From Leclercia sp. LSNIH1 (GTDB taxonomy: Bacteria > Pseudomonadota > Gammaproteobacteria > Enterobacterales > Enterobacteriaceae), in contig NZ_CP026167.1 in the NCBI RefSeq assembly GCF_002902985.1, positions 434,001-498,000 on the forward strand: 64,000 nucleotides of DNA. The letters run 5' to 3'. This document shows positions 47,399 to 64,000 of the stretch, piece after piece. Every line of letters starts with the position of its first letter. The first letter of the stretch is position 1. Below the pieces are notes generated by a model, which saw only the letters and a program-made list of their open reading frames with translations, had not been told where the DNA came from and made no database searches. A program made the translations under genes and the position numbers.

Positions 47399-47908
47399 AT
47401 GGCAGTTTTGCAAGTGTTACATATTCCGGACGAGCGCCTTCGCAAAGTCGCCGAGCCGGTTAAAGAAGTGAATGCAGAAACTCAACGTATCATTGATGAT
47501 ATGTTCGATACGATGTACGCCGAAGAAGGCATCGGTCTCGCGGCGACTCAGGTGGATATTCACCAGCGCATCATTGTGATCGACGTTTCTGAGAACCGCG
47601 ACGGGCGCCTGGTATTAATCAATCCGGAGCTTCTGGAAAAAAGCGGTGAAACCGGTATCGAAGAAGGCTGCCTCTCTATCCCTGAGCAGCGAGCACTGGT
47701 ACCACGTGCAGAAAAAGTCAAAATCCGCGCGCTTGATCGCGACGGTAAGCCGTTCGAACTGGAAGCGGATGATCTGCTGGCCATCTGCATTCAGCATGAG
47801 ATGGATCATCTGGTCGGTAAACTGTTTATCGATTATCTCTCTCCACTGAAGCAGCAGCGTATTCGTCAGAAAGTAGAGAAACTGGATCGCATGCGCGCTC
47901 GCGCTTAA
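47399..47908 (+). CDS. def: Peptide deformylase
   Basis: Def (169 aa) removes the N-formyl group from nascent proteins using Fe(II). All three motifs are present: GIGLAATQ (about 44-51), EGCLS (metal Cys91) and [10 protein letters not shown] (metal His133 and His137). Length equals E. coli. It starts the def-fmt-rsmB-trkA series; fmt begins 25 bases downstream. Def and Fmt act as a pair, Fmt adding the formyl group on initiator tRNA and Def removing it later. Confidence 0.97.
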   Translation: MAVLQVLHIPDERLRKVAEPVKEVNAETQRIIDDMFDTMYAEEGIGLAATQVDIHQRIIVIDVSENRDGRLVLINPELLEKSGETGIEEGCLSIPEQRALVPRAEKVKIRALDRDGKPFELEADDLLAICIQHEMDHLVGKLFIDYLSPLKQQRIRQKVEKLDRMRARA

Positions 47909-47933
47909 TGTGACCCCGGATACAAGGAATAAC

Positions 47934-48881
47934 GTGTCTACATCACTACGTATCATCTTTGCAGGAACACCTGACTTTGCAGCGCGTCATCTCGACGCGC
48001 TGTTGTCGTCTGGCCATAAGGTTGTGGGCGTGTTTACTCAGCCCGATCGTCCGGCAGGCCGGGGTAAAAAATTGATGCCGAGCCCGGTAAAAGTCCTGGC
48101 TGAAGAGCACGGTTTACCGGTCTTTCAGCCTGCTTCGTTACGGCCGCAGGAAAATCAGCAGCTGGTTGCTCAGTTAAATGCAGATGTCATGGTGGTTGTG
48201 GCGTATGGCCTCATCCTGCCGAAAGCGGTGCTTGATATGCCGCGTCTGGGCTGCATTAATGTTCACGGTTCACTTCTCCCACGCTGGCGTGGCGCAGCGC
48301 CGATCCAGCGTTCATTGTGGGCTGGCGATGCCGATACTGGCGTGACGATTATGCAAATGGACGTAGGGCTGGATACTGGCGACATGCTGTATAAGCTCTC
48401 TTGTCCTATTACCGCCGAAGATACCAGTGCCACCCTGTATGACAAACTGGCAGAGCTTGGGCCAAAAGGGCTGATTGATACACTGCAACAGCTTGCAGAG
48501 AATCGGGCTCAACCAGAAGTTCAGGACGAAGCATTAGTGACCCATGCTGAAAAGCTCAGCAAAGAAGAGGCCCGCCTCGACTGGACTCTCCCTGCTGCTC
48601 AGCTTGAACGCTGTATTCGGGCTTTCAATCCATGGCCAATGAGTTGGCTTGAGATAGACGGACAGCCGGTGAAGGTATGGAAGGCCTCTGTGATTGATGG
48701 CCAAACTCACGCTGCCCCTGGAACAATCATTGCAGCCAGTAAACAGGGTATTCAGGTCGCGACAGTTGAAGGGATCCTTAATCTGGAATCCTTACAACCA
48801 GCAGGTAAAAAAGCCATGAGCGCGCAGGACCTTCTTAACTCCCGCCGTGAATGGTTTACCCCTGGCAACAGTCTCGCCTGA
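47934..48881 (+). CDS. fmt: Methionyl-tRNA formyltransferase
   Basis: Fmt (315 aa) formylates initiator methionyl-tRNA with 10-formyl-THF. The formyltransferase core includes [15 protein letters not shown], the tRNA-contact loop near [18 protein letters not shown], and the catalytic segment [18 protein letters not shown] with a later D of LDTGDML. The GTG start after AAGGAAT gives the E. coli length; an upstream in-frame ATG is not conserved. A hairpin with a U-rich tail separates it from rsmB. Confidence 0.95.
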   Translation: MSTSLRIIFAGTPDFAARHLDALLSSGHKVVGVFTQPDRPAGRGKKLMPSPVKVLAEEHGLPVFQPASLRPQENQQLVAQLNADVMVVVAYGLILPKAVLDMPRLGCINVHGSLLPRWRGAAPIQRSLWAGDADTGVTIMQMDVGLDTGDMLYKLSCPITAEDTSATLYDKLAELGPKGLIDTLQQLAENRAQPEVQDEALVTHAEKLSKEEARLDWTLPAAQLERCIRAFNPWPMSWLEIDGQPVKVWKASVIDGQTHAAPGTIIAASKQGIQVATVEGILNLESLQPAGKKAMSAQDLLNSRREWFTPGNSLA

Positions 48882-48898
48882 GATCATTTCAAATTAAG

Positions 48899-48926
48899 GC
48901 CCGGTGTTTCCGGGCATTTTTATTTT
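48899..48926 (+). terminator. Terminator-like hairpin between fmt and rsmB
   Basis: GCCCGG TGTTT CCGGGC is followed by ATTTTTATTTTT, an intrinsic terminator shape, ending just before the rsmB ribosome-binding region. It probably reduces readthrough from def-fmt into rsmB-trkA. Confidence 0.7.
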
Positions 48927-48933
48927 TGCGGTT

Positions 48934-50220
48934 ATGAAAAAACAAAATTTACGCAGCCTGGCAGCACAGGCGATTGAGCAAGTGGTCGAGCAGGGTCAGT
49001 CCCTGAGCAATGTCCTGCCACCGTTACAGCAAAAGGTTTCCGATAAAGATAAGTCGCTGCTTCAGGAGTTGTGCTTTGGTGTTCTGCGCACGTTACCCCA
49101 GATGGAGTGGCTGATCGGAAAACTTATGGCGCGCCCGATGGCGGGCAAGCAACGCGTCATTCACTACCTGATCATGGTCGGCTTCTATCAGCTGCTGCAT
49201 ACCCGTATTCCACCTCATGCCGCACTGGCAGAGACCGTAGAAGGCGCAGTTGCGGTAAAACGCCCGCAGCTGAAAGGATTGATCAACGGCGTGTTGCGAC
49301 AGTTCCAGCGCCAGCAAGATGAATTGCTGGCTGAGTTCGCCCGCACGGAAAAACGTTTCCTGCATCCTGACTGGTTATTAAAGCGATTGCAAAAAGCCTA
49401 TCCTGAGCAGTGGGAAGCGCTAATTAATGCCAATAACCAGCGTCCACCTATGTGGCTACGCGTTAACCGCAATCACCACACCCGGGACGCCTGGCTGGCG
49501 CTACTGGAAGAGGCCGGAATGACCGGGTTCCCTCATCCTGAATACAGCGATGCAGTGCGTCTGGCGGCCCCTGCACCGGTACATGCTCTGCCTGGCTTTG
49601 AACAGGGCTGGGTTACCGTTCAGGACGCTTCAGCCCAGGGTTGCATGACCTGGCTTGAGCCGCAGAATGGCGAGCGGATCCTCGATCTTTGCGCCGCGCC
49701 AGGCGGTAAAACGACACATATTCTGGAGGTCGCTCCGCAGGCTAACGTGATGGCTGTCGACGTTGACGAACAGCGTCTTTCTCGTGTCTACGATAATCTC
49801 AAACGTCTGGGTATGAAGGCGGAAGTTAAGCAGGGTGACGGGCGTACCCCTGGGCAGTGGTGCGGGGATGAGCAGTTCGATCGCATTTTACTGGATGCCC
49901 CTTGCTCAGCGACCGGCGTTATCCGCCGCCATCCGGATATCAAATGGTTGCGCCGCGATCGGGATATCAACGAACTGGCACAGTTGCAGTCAGAGATCCT
50001 CGACGCTATCTGGCCGCATCTGAAAACAGGCGGGACGCTGGTTTATGCCACCTGTTCTGTTCTGCCGGAAGAGAATAGCCAGCAGATCGCCGCGTTCCTG
50101 AAGCGCACACCTGATGCCCGCCTGCATCTGACCGGCACACCAGAACTGCCCGGCAAGCAAAACCTGCCAGGGGCAGAAGAAGGCGACGGTTTCTTTTACG
50201 CTAAGCTAATCAAAGAGTGA
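48934..50220 (+). CDS. rsmB: 16S rRNA m5C967 methyltransferase RsmB
   Basis: RsmB/Sun (428 aa) methylates cytidine 967 of 16S rRNA. An N-terminal NusB-like RNA-binding domain (about 1-140) precedes the SAM domain: [16 protein letters not shown] (about 247-262), [10 protein letters not shown] (PC motif, about 320-329) and [10 protein letters not shown] (nucleophile Cys, about 374). I chose the MKKQNLRSL start to match E. coli; an upstream in-frame ATG falls in the hairpin loop. trkA follows after 22 bases. Confidence 0.96.
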   Translation: MKKQNLRSLAAQAIEQVVEQGQSLSNVLPPLQQKVSDKDKSLLQELCFGVLRTLPQMEWLIGKLMARPMAGKQRVIHYLIMVGFYQLLHTRIPPHAALAETVEGAVAVKRPQLKGLINGVLRQFQRQQDELLAEFARTEKRFLHPDWLLKRLQKAYPEQWEALINANNQRPPMWLRVNRNHHTRDAWLALLEEAGMTGFPHPEYSDAVRLAAPAPVHALPGFEQGWVTVQDASAQGCMTWLEPQNGERILDLCAAPGGKTTHILEVAPQANVMAVDVDEQRLSRVYDNLKRLGMKAEVKQGDGRTPGQWCGDEQFDRILLDAPCSATGVIRRHPDIKWLRRDRDINELAQLQSEILDAIWPHLKTGGTLVYATCSVLPEENSQQIAAFLKRTPDARLHLTGTPELPGKQNLPGAEEGDGFFYAKLIKE

Positions 50221-50242
50221 TGTTGATAACGGGTCACAAGAT

Positions 50243-51619
50243 ATGAAGATAATCATTCTGGGCGCGGGGCAGGTAGGCGGTACGCTGGCAGAAAACCTGG
50301 TCGGTGAGAATAACGACATCACTATCGTTGATACCAATGGCGATCGTCTGCGCGGCCTGCAGGATAAATTCGATCTGCGCGTGGTTCAGGGGCATGGCTC
50401 TCACCCACGAGTGTTGCGTGAAGCCGGAGCGGATGACGCAGATATGCTGGTTGCTGTCACCAGTTCTGATGAAACGAATATGGTGGCCTGTCAGGTGGCC
50501 TATTCGTTATTTAATACCCCAAACCGAATCGCGCGTATACGTTCGCCGGATTACGTTCGTGATGCCGATAAGTTGTTTCAGTCCGATGCGGTCCCAATCG
50601 ACCACTTAATCGCGCCGGAACAGCTGGTTATCGACAGTATTTACCGCCTGATTGAATACCCGGGCGCACTGCAGGTAGTCAACTTCGCAGAGGGCAAGGT
50701 CAGTCTTGCGGTAGTAAAAGCCTACTATGGCGGCCCGCTGATCGGTAACGCACTCTCTACGATGCGCGAACATATGCCGCACATCGATACGCGCGTCGCC
50801 GCGATTTTCCGTCATGACCGCCCTATTCGTCCCCAAGGCTCTACCATTGTCGAAGCTGGTGACGAGGTCTTCTTTATCGCCGCGTCACAGCACATCCGTG
50901 CGGTAATGAGCGAGCTTCAGCGACTGGAAAAACCCTATAAGCGCATCATGCTGGTCGGGGGCGGTAATATCGGCGCTGGCCTGGCCCGGCAGCTGGAAAA
51001 AGACTACAGCGTAAAATTGATCGAACGGGATCAACAGCGCGCCGCTGAACTGGCAGAAAAACTGCAAAATACGATCGTTTTCTATGGCGATGCGTCGGAT
51101 CAGGAGCTGCTTGCCGAAGAGCATATCGATCAGGTTGATCTTTTCATTGCTGTTACCAACGACGACGAAGCCAACATCATGTCAGCGATGCTGGCAAAAC
51201 GGATGGGTGCGAAGAAGGTCATGGTGCTTATCCAGCGCAAAGCCTATGTCGATCTGGTGCAGGGAAGCGTTATCGATATTGCGATTTCGCCGCAACAGGC
51301 CACTATCTCTGCCCTGCTGAGTCACGTGCGAAAAGCGGATATCGTTGGCGTTTCTTCCCTCCGTCGTGGAGTGGCAGAAGCTATCGAAGCCGTGGCGCAT
51401 GGCGACGAAAGCACGTCCCGTGTGGTTGGGCGTACCATCGATGAGATTAAACTCCCGCCGGGCACTATCATTGGTGCAGTGGTGCGGGGTAACGATGTCA
51501 TGATCGCTAATGACAATCTACGCATTGAGCAGGGCGATCACGTTATTATGTTCCTGACAGACAAAAAGTTTATTACCGACGTCGAGCGCTTATTCCAGCC
51601 AAGTCCTTTCTTCCTCTGA
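50243..51619 (+). CDS. trkA: Trk potassium uptake regulator TrkA
   Basis: TrkA (458 aa) is the cytoplasmic NAD(H)-binding gating subunit of the TrkG/TrkH potassium channels. It has two RCK units, each with a Rossmann loop: [15 protein letters not shown] (about 4-18) and [16 protein letters not shown] (about 236-251). Each is followed by a RCK_C domain (about 140-220 and 370-450). Length matches E. coli. A terminator follows. Confidence 0.97.
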   Translation: MKIIILGAGQVGGTLAENLVGENNDITIVDTNGDRLRGLQDKFDLRVVQGHGSHPRVLREAGADDADMLVAVTSSDETNMVACQVAYSLFNTPNRIARIRSPDYVRDADKLFQSDAVPIDHLIAPEQLVIDSIYRLIEYPGALQVVNFAEGKVSLAVVKAYYGGPLIGNALSTMREHMPHIDTRVAAIFRHDRPIRPQGSTIVEAGDEVFFIAASQHIRAVMSELQRLEKPYKRIMLVGGGNIGAGLARQLEKDYSVKLIERDQQRAAELAEKLQNTIVFYGDASDQELLAEEHIDQVDLFIAVTNDDEANIMSAMLAKRMGAKKVMVLIQRKAYVDLVQGSVIDIAISPQQATISALLSHVRKADIVGVSSLRRGVAEAIEAVAHGDESTSRVVGRTIDEIKLPPGTIIGAVVRGNDVMIANDNLRIEQGDHVIMFLTDKKFITDVERLFQPSPFFL

Positions 51620-51626
51620 CGCTTGC

Positions 51627-51657
51627 AAAGGTGCTGTTTTCAGCACCTTTTCTTTTT
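51627..51657 (+). terminator. Intrinsic terminator after trkA
   Basis: A 10-bp perfect stem, AAAGGTGCTG / CAGCACCTTT, with a TTTT loop is followed by TCTTTTT. Confidence 0.88.
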
Positions 51658-51767
51658 AACCCAATAATATGTAAGGGTTATATTTCTGTGACGTATGTCT
51701 CTCTTCAATGGCAATCCGCTAATGATTTGTTAGACTTGTATTTGTCAGCTGGCACAAGGAGAACAAA

Positions 51768-52184
51768 ATGAGTTTTATTAAAGAATTTCGCGAATTTGCG
51801 ATGCGCGGAAACGTAGTGGATTTGGCTGTGGGTGTGATTATTGGTGCGGCGTTTGGCAAGATCGTTTCATCACTGGTTGCGGATATCATCATGCCACCAC
51901 TGGGCCTTTTAATTGGCGGAATAGATTTCAAGCAATTCGCCATAACGCTGCGGGAAGCTCAAGGTGATGTCCCTGCGGTGGTAATGCACTATGGCGTGTT
52001 TATTCAAAACGTATTTGATTTCATGATTGTTGCTTTCGCCATCTTTATGGCCATTAAGCTCATCAACAAATTAAACCGTAAGAAAAAAGAAGAACCGGCT
52101 GCGCCGCCAGCCCCATCGAAAGAAGAAGTGCTGCTTACTGAAATTCGTGACTTACTGAAAGCGCAGAACAACCGCACTTTGTAA
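51768..52184 (+). CDS. mscL: Large-conductance mechanosensitive channel MscL
   Basis: MscL (138 aa; 136 in E. coli) opens at high membrane tension to release solutes after osmotic downshock. The N-terminal helix and TM1 ([37 protein letters not shown]) with pore-lining glycines, TM2 (about 77-98) and a charged tail (RKKKEEP) are all present. A good AAGGAG ribosome-binding site precedes the ATG. Its last 33 bases overlap the 3' end of convergent arfA. Confidence 0.97.
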   Translation: MSFIKEFREFAMRGNVVDLAVGVIIGAAFGKIVSSLVADIIMPPLGLLIGGIDFKQFAITLREAQGDVPAVVMHYGVFIQNVFDFMIVAFAIFMAIKLINKLNRKKKEEPAAPPAPSKEEVLLTEIRDLLKAQNNRTL

Positions 52185-52397
52185 GCCACTCAAAGCAAGA
52201 AGGCCAGTGGTAAGAAAGCGATTCGCTTGCTTGCTACTGGCCTCCCAGTTACCCCGTTTTGCATGTTTAGTTTTGCGCAGATAACTTCCTTTCCCTTTCT
52301 TGTTCTTCTCGATTCGCTGTCTGAATAAAGGATCATGCAGTAACGCCTCAATGGCATTGTCGTTGATCTGACCTTTCTTGTGTTGATAATGGCTCAT
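52152..52397 (-). CDS. arfA: Ribosome-rescue factor ArfA
   Basis: ArfA (81 aa as encoded; 72 in E. coli) rescues stalled ribosomes with RF2 when tmRNA fails. The N-terminal functional part [18 protein letters not shown] and the basic patch [23 protein letters not shown] are conserved. From codon 52 to 66 the coding sequence forms a long hairpin; in E. coli such a hairpin leads to RNase III cleavage or termination, giving non-stop mRNA and a truncated active protein of about 55 residues. I chose MSHYQHKKG as start; an upstream ATG adds six residues. Confidence 0.9.
   Translation of the reverse strand: MSHYQHKKGQINDNAIEALLHDPLFRQRIEKNKKGKGSYLRKTKHAKRGNWEASSKQANRFLTTGLLALSGLQSAVVLRFQ
52201..52243 (-). 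promoter_or_regulatory. arfA intragenic regulatory hairpin
   Basis: Two 20-base arms pair at 17 positions around a 3-base loop (AGGCCAGT outermost, AAGCG innermost). It lies inside the arfA reading frame. In E. coli this structure makes arfA mRNA lose its stop codon, so that ArfA is made only when tmRNA is lacking. Confidence 0.8.
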
Positions 52398-52452
52398 ACT
52401 TTCTCCAGTGTTCAAAATATCGACGCGAGTTTAGAAGGTGCTGACAATAAAA

Positions 52453-52878
52453 TCAACATCCGCGAGACTCGCCATTCGCCCCTTGTTCAAGGGTTTCCAG
52501 AATAGAACAGTAAACGCTGCTATGTGCAGTACCGCAACAGGCATCGTTCAACCGCTGTAAAGAGAGCCGCATGGTTTGAAGCTCTTCGATGCGCGCCTCG
52601 ACTTCACTCAATCTCGCCTGCACAATACTTTTTGATTCCTGGCAGGTGTGATGCTCGGGATCGATACGGATCGACAGTAGCTCGCGGATCGATTCCAGAG
52701 TAAACCCCAGCTGTCGCGCATGACGAATAAACTTAAGGCGCTGAAGATCCCGGTCGGTATAAAGCGGGAAGCCCCCTTCAGTGCGTATCTCATGTTCCAT
52801 CATCTGCTGCTTTTCGTAATAACGAATAGTATCAGGGGTAACCTCAGCCAGCTTAGCAAGCTCACCAATACGATACAT
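52453..52878 (-). CDS. zntR: Zinc-responsive MerR regulator ZntR
   Basis: ZntR (141 aa) activates the zntA zinc/cadmium exporter gene by unwinding its promoter. The MerR helix-turn-helix is IGELAKLAEVTPDTIRYYEK (residues 4-23). Metal ligands lie in the C-terminal half: Cys in LSIRIDPEHHTCQESKS, CC and H in DACCGTAHSSVYC. It begins 2 bases after the yhdN stop and is likely cotranscribed with it. zntA is not in the window. Confidence 0.95.
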   Translation of the reverse strand: MYRIGELAKLAEVTPDTIRYYEKQQMMEHEIRTEGGFPLYTDRDLQRLKFIRHARQLGFTLESIRELLSIRIDPEHHTCQESKSIVQARLSEVEARIEELQTMRLSLQRLNDACCGTAHSSVYCSILETLEQGANGESRGC

Positions 52879-52880
52879 CG

Positions 52881-53249
52881 CTACTCCTCCTTCATTTTTT
52901 GCATTAGACGTTCAGCATAATCCCCGCGCAGAAACTCCGTACTCGCTCCCACCTGGCGCAGCTTTAGTTCCAGAAGGGCGAGACGGCGGGCGTAATCCGC
53001 ATGCGCTGCAGTTCCCTCTTTGACTGTGGTAAGCAAGTGAGACAGTTCGATCGCCTCTTTACGCTGTTCAAGTTCAGGAGGGAGGCAACCCGCGTTTTTC
53101 AACATGCGGTAGGCCGCTCGCAGCTCTGGGGGAACATGTGAATCATCATCCAGTTTCAGCGGCTGGCCACTGCCGGGCAGGTCATCGAATTCACCCTGGC
53201 GCTGGGCATCCAGGATATGTCGTTCTGCCCATTGGTCCAATAACCACAT
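52881..53249 (-). CDS. yhdN: DUF1992 protein YhdN
   Basis: YhdN (122 aa) is a DUF1992 protein, related to a region of DnaJC28-type proteins. It starts MWLLDQWAERHILDAQRQGEFDDLPGSGQPL, the family hallmark with the GxGxP segment. Function is unknown. It lies between rplQ (its promoter is probably in the 64-base gap before the alpha-operon terminator) and zntR. Confidence 0.92.
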   Translation of the reverse strand: MWLLDQWAERHILDAQRQGEFDDLPGSGQPLKLDDDSHVPPELRAAYRMLKNAGCLPPELEQRKEAIELSHLLTTVKEGTAAHADYARRLALLELKLRQVGASTEFLRGDYAERLMQKMKEE

Positions 53250-53313
53250 AGCAAAACTCCAGAGAGTAGGAAAAGAATAAGAGTAGTGTAGAAAATGGGG
53301 ATTCAGCGGATAT

Positions 53314-53341
53314 AAAAAAACCCGCCGGAGCGGGTTTTTTT
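53314..53341 (-). terminator. Alpha-operon terminator after rplQ
   Basis: CCCGC CGGA GCGGG extends on both sides with A/T runs to a 12-bp stem, giving a U-rich end on either strand, so it can be bidirectional. It lies 13 bases after the rplQ stop. Confidence 0.88.
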
Positions 53342-53354
53342 ACGTTACTGCAGA

Positions 53355-53762
<408 letters not shown>

Positions 53763-53778
53763 TTAACCTGTGATCCGG

Positions 53779-54768
53779 TTACTCGTCAGCAATGCTTGCT
53801 GGTGGCCAGTTTTCCAGGCGCATGCCCAGAGACAGACCACGTGAAGCCAGCACGTCTTTAATCTCAGTAAGAGATTTTTTACCCAGGTTCGGCGTTTTCA
53901 GCAACTCAACCTCGGTACGCTGTACCAGATCACCGATATAGTGGATAGCTTCTGCCTTGAGGCAGTTAGCAGAGCGGACAGTCAATTCCAGATCGTCAAC
54001 AGGGCGCAGCAGGATCGGATCGAATTCTGGTTTCTCTTCTTTCACTTCCGGCTGACGTACATCACGTAAGTCAACGAAAGCTTCCAGTTGTTCTGCCAGG
54101 ATGGTTGCCGCACGACGAATCGCCTCTTCAGGATCGATTGTGCCGTTGGTTTCCATTTCGATGACCAGCTTGTCCAGGTCGGTACGCTGTTCTACACGCG
54201 CTGCTTCAACATTGTAGGCAATACGCTCTACAGGGCTGTAGCATGCGTCGACCAGCAGACGGCCGATTGGGCGCTCATCTTCTTCCGAATGAATTCGGGC
54301 AGAAGCCGGCACATAACCACGACCGCGCTGAACTTTGATACGCATGCTGATAGCTGCGTTCTCATCGGTCAGGTGGCAGATCACGTGCTGCGGCTTGACG
54401 ATTTCAACATCACCGTCGTGGGTGATGTCGGCTGCAGTCACAGGGCCAATGCCAGATTTATTCAGAGTAAGAATAACTTCATCTTTACCCTGAACTCTCA
54501 CCGCCAGCCCTTTCAGGTTGAGCAGGATTTCAAGGATATCTTCCTGAACGCCTTCTTTGGTGCTGTACTCATGAAGTACACCATCAATCTCAACCTCGGT
54601 CACCGCGCAACCCGGCATCGATGAGAGCAGAATACGGCGCAGTGCGTTACCCAGAGTATGGCCAAAGCCACGCTCTAAAGGCTCAAGGGTCACCTTGGCG
54701 TGCGTCGAACTCACTTGCTCGATATCTACCAGGCGCGGTTTTAGAAACTCTGTCACAGAACCCTGCAT
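53779..54768 (-). CDS. rpoA: RNA polymerase alpha subunit
   Basis: RpoA (329 aa, as in E. coli) dimerises to start RNA polymerase assembly. The N-terminal domain (about 1-235) holds the dimer region [22 protein letters not shown] (about 32-53). A flexible linker leads to the C-terminal domain (about 250-329, [38 protein letters not shown]), which binds UP elements and activators. It lies between rpsD and rplQ. Confidence 0.98.
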
Positions 54769-54793
54769 TGTGTCCTCTCTTTGGTACTAAGCT

Positions 54794-55417
<624 letters not shown>

Positions 55418-55448
55418 CTATCTCCAACAAACCTGGAAAACGAACGCG

Positions 55449-55841
<393 letters not shown>

Positions 55842-55854
55842 TCAATCACCCCGA

Positions 55855-56295
<441 letters not shown>

Positions 56296-56300
<5 letters not shown>

Positions 56301-56322
56301 TTGGCTGGCTAATCTAGCCAGC
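56296..56322 (-). terminator. spc-operon terminator between rpmJ and rpsM
   Basis: GCTGGCT / AGCCAGC with a 5-base loop is followed by CAATCTTTT on the minus strand. It is probably partial, since E. coli spc transcripts read into the alpha operon. Confidence 0.75.
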
Positions 56323-56357
56323 TCAACCCAACTTTGCAAGAAAAATATGCGAAATAA

Positions 56358-57837
<1,480 letters not shown>

Positions 57838-57844
57838 CTGCTAC

Positions 57845-58978
<1,134 letters not shown>

Positions 58979-58983
58979 CTACC

Positions 58984-60291
<1,308 letters not shown>

Positions 60292-60318
60292 TTACTCCCG
60301 TGATTCAATTGGTGACAA

Positions 60319-60624
<306 letters not shown>

Positions 60625-60638
60625 TCAGTAACCCTACC

Positions 60639-61901
<1,263 letters not shown>

Positions 61902-61969
61902 CTAATGTCAACTACTACCTGAGACTCTAAAATCAGAGCCGTTAAAAAGCCCCATATCGAGGGCGCGGC

Positions 61970-61998
61970 ATTATAACACCGCTTCTGCAATATGGGTA
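61970..61998 (-). promoter_or_regulatory. spc-operon promoter
   Basis: On the minus strand -10 TATAAT (61970-61975) is 17 bases from the weak -35 TACCCA (61993-61998), followed by GC-rich GCCGCGCCC. The sequence corresponds to the E. coli Pspc. It directly abuts the S10 terminator. Confidence 0.8.
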
Positions 61999-62033
61999 GA
62001 AAAAATAAACGGCTCATCGCTGAGCCGTTTATT
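61999..62033 (-). terminator. S10-operon terminator
   Basis: A 13-bp stem, ending AAACGGCTCA / TGAGCCGTTT with a 4-base loop, is followed by TTTTTT on the minus strand. It lies 22 bases after the rpsQ stop. Confidence 0.9.
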
Positions 62034-62054
62034 CGTATCGAGAAGGCTACTCTA

Positions 62055-63983
<1,929 letters not shown>

Positions 63984-63988
63984 CTACC

Positions 63989-64000
63989 TTATTTCTTCTT
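63989..64000 (-). CDS. rpsS: Ribosomal protein S19, C-terminal end (partial)
   Basis: Only the last three codons (Lys-Lys-Lys) and the TAA stop are in the window. They match the lysine-rich S19 tail and the place of rpsS before rplV in the S10 operon. The assignment rests mainly on gene order. Confidence 0.75.
   Translation of the reverse strand, partial: KKK

Overview
This window is a stretch of enterobacterial core chromosome. The gene order matches the Escherichia coli region around 73-74 min (aaeR, mreBCD, accBC, fis, rrnD, trkA and the alpha, spc and S10 ribosomal operons). Proteins are close to their E. coli counterparts; Fis appears identical. Several features show it is not E. coli K-12: msrPQ lies between acuI and aroQ, an alpha-carbonic anhydrase gene lies between prmA and dusB, an MHYT-GGDEF-EAL gene sits where K-12 has yhdJ, and yhdW is intact. 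The best fit is a non-Escherichia member of Enterobacteriaceae (Enterobacter/Klebsiella/Kluyvera/Leclercia-like). I cannot name the genus from sequence alone.

Layout, left half. aaeR (+) is followed by a long minus-strand cluster: csrD, mreB-mreC-mreD-maf-rng-yhdP-tldD (cell shape, nucleotide housekeeping, RNase G, envelope lipid transport, protease). Plus-strand genes then run acuI, msrPQ (periplasmic methionine sulfoxide repair), aroQ, accBC (fatty acid synthesis), yhdT-panF-prmA, the carbonic anhydrase gene, and dusB-fis. The accessory stretch from about 24.1 to 32.3 kb holds yhdU, the cyclic-di-GMP gene, acrS/acrEF (RND efflux) and yhdV. The polar amino acid ABC operon yhdWXYZ has a clear sigma-54 promoter.

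Layout, right half. A complete seven-gene rRNA operon on the minus strand (16S, tRNA-Ile, tRNA-Ala, 23S, 5S, tRNA-Thr, 5S) has two promoters, a boxA and a terminator, and corresponds to rrnD. Next come yrdA (+), the minus-strand dprA-smg-yrdD-tsaC-aroE-yrdB operon, def-fmt-rsmB-trkA and mscL (+), and arfA, zntR and yhdN (-). The window ends in the minus-strand alpha operon (rpsM to rplQ), spc operon (rplN to rpmJ) and distal S10 operon (last codons of rpsS to rpsQ).

I found no prophage, insertion sequence, CRISPR array or defence island, and no convincing new multigene system. The most interesting signals are small: a 13-bp inverted repeat that would hide the msrP ribosome-binding site, a 17-bp perfect hairpin next to a CRP-S-like palindrome between the carbonic anhydrase gene and the fis promoter, a hairpin module shared in opposite orientation by two rRNA spacers, and a compensatory base-pair change between the two 5S genes.
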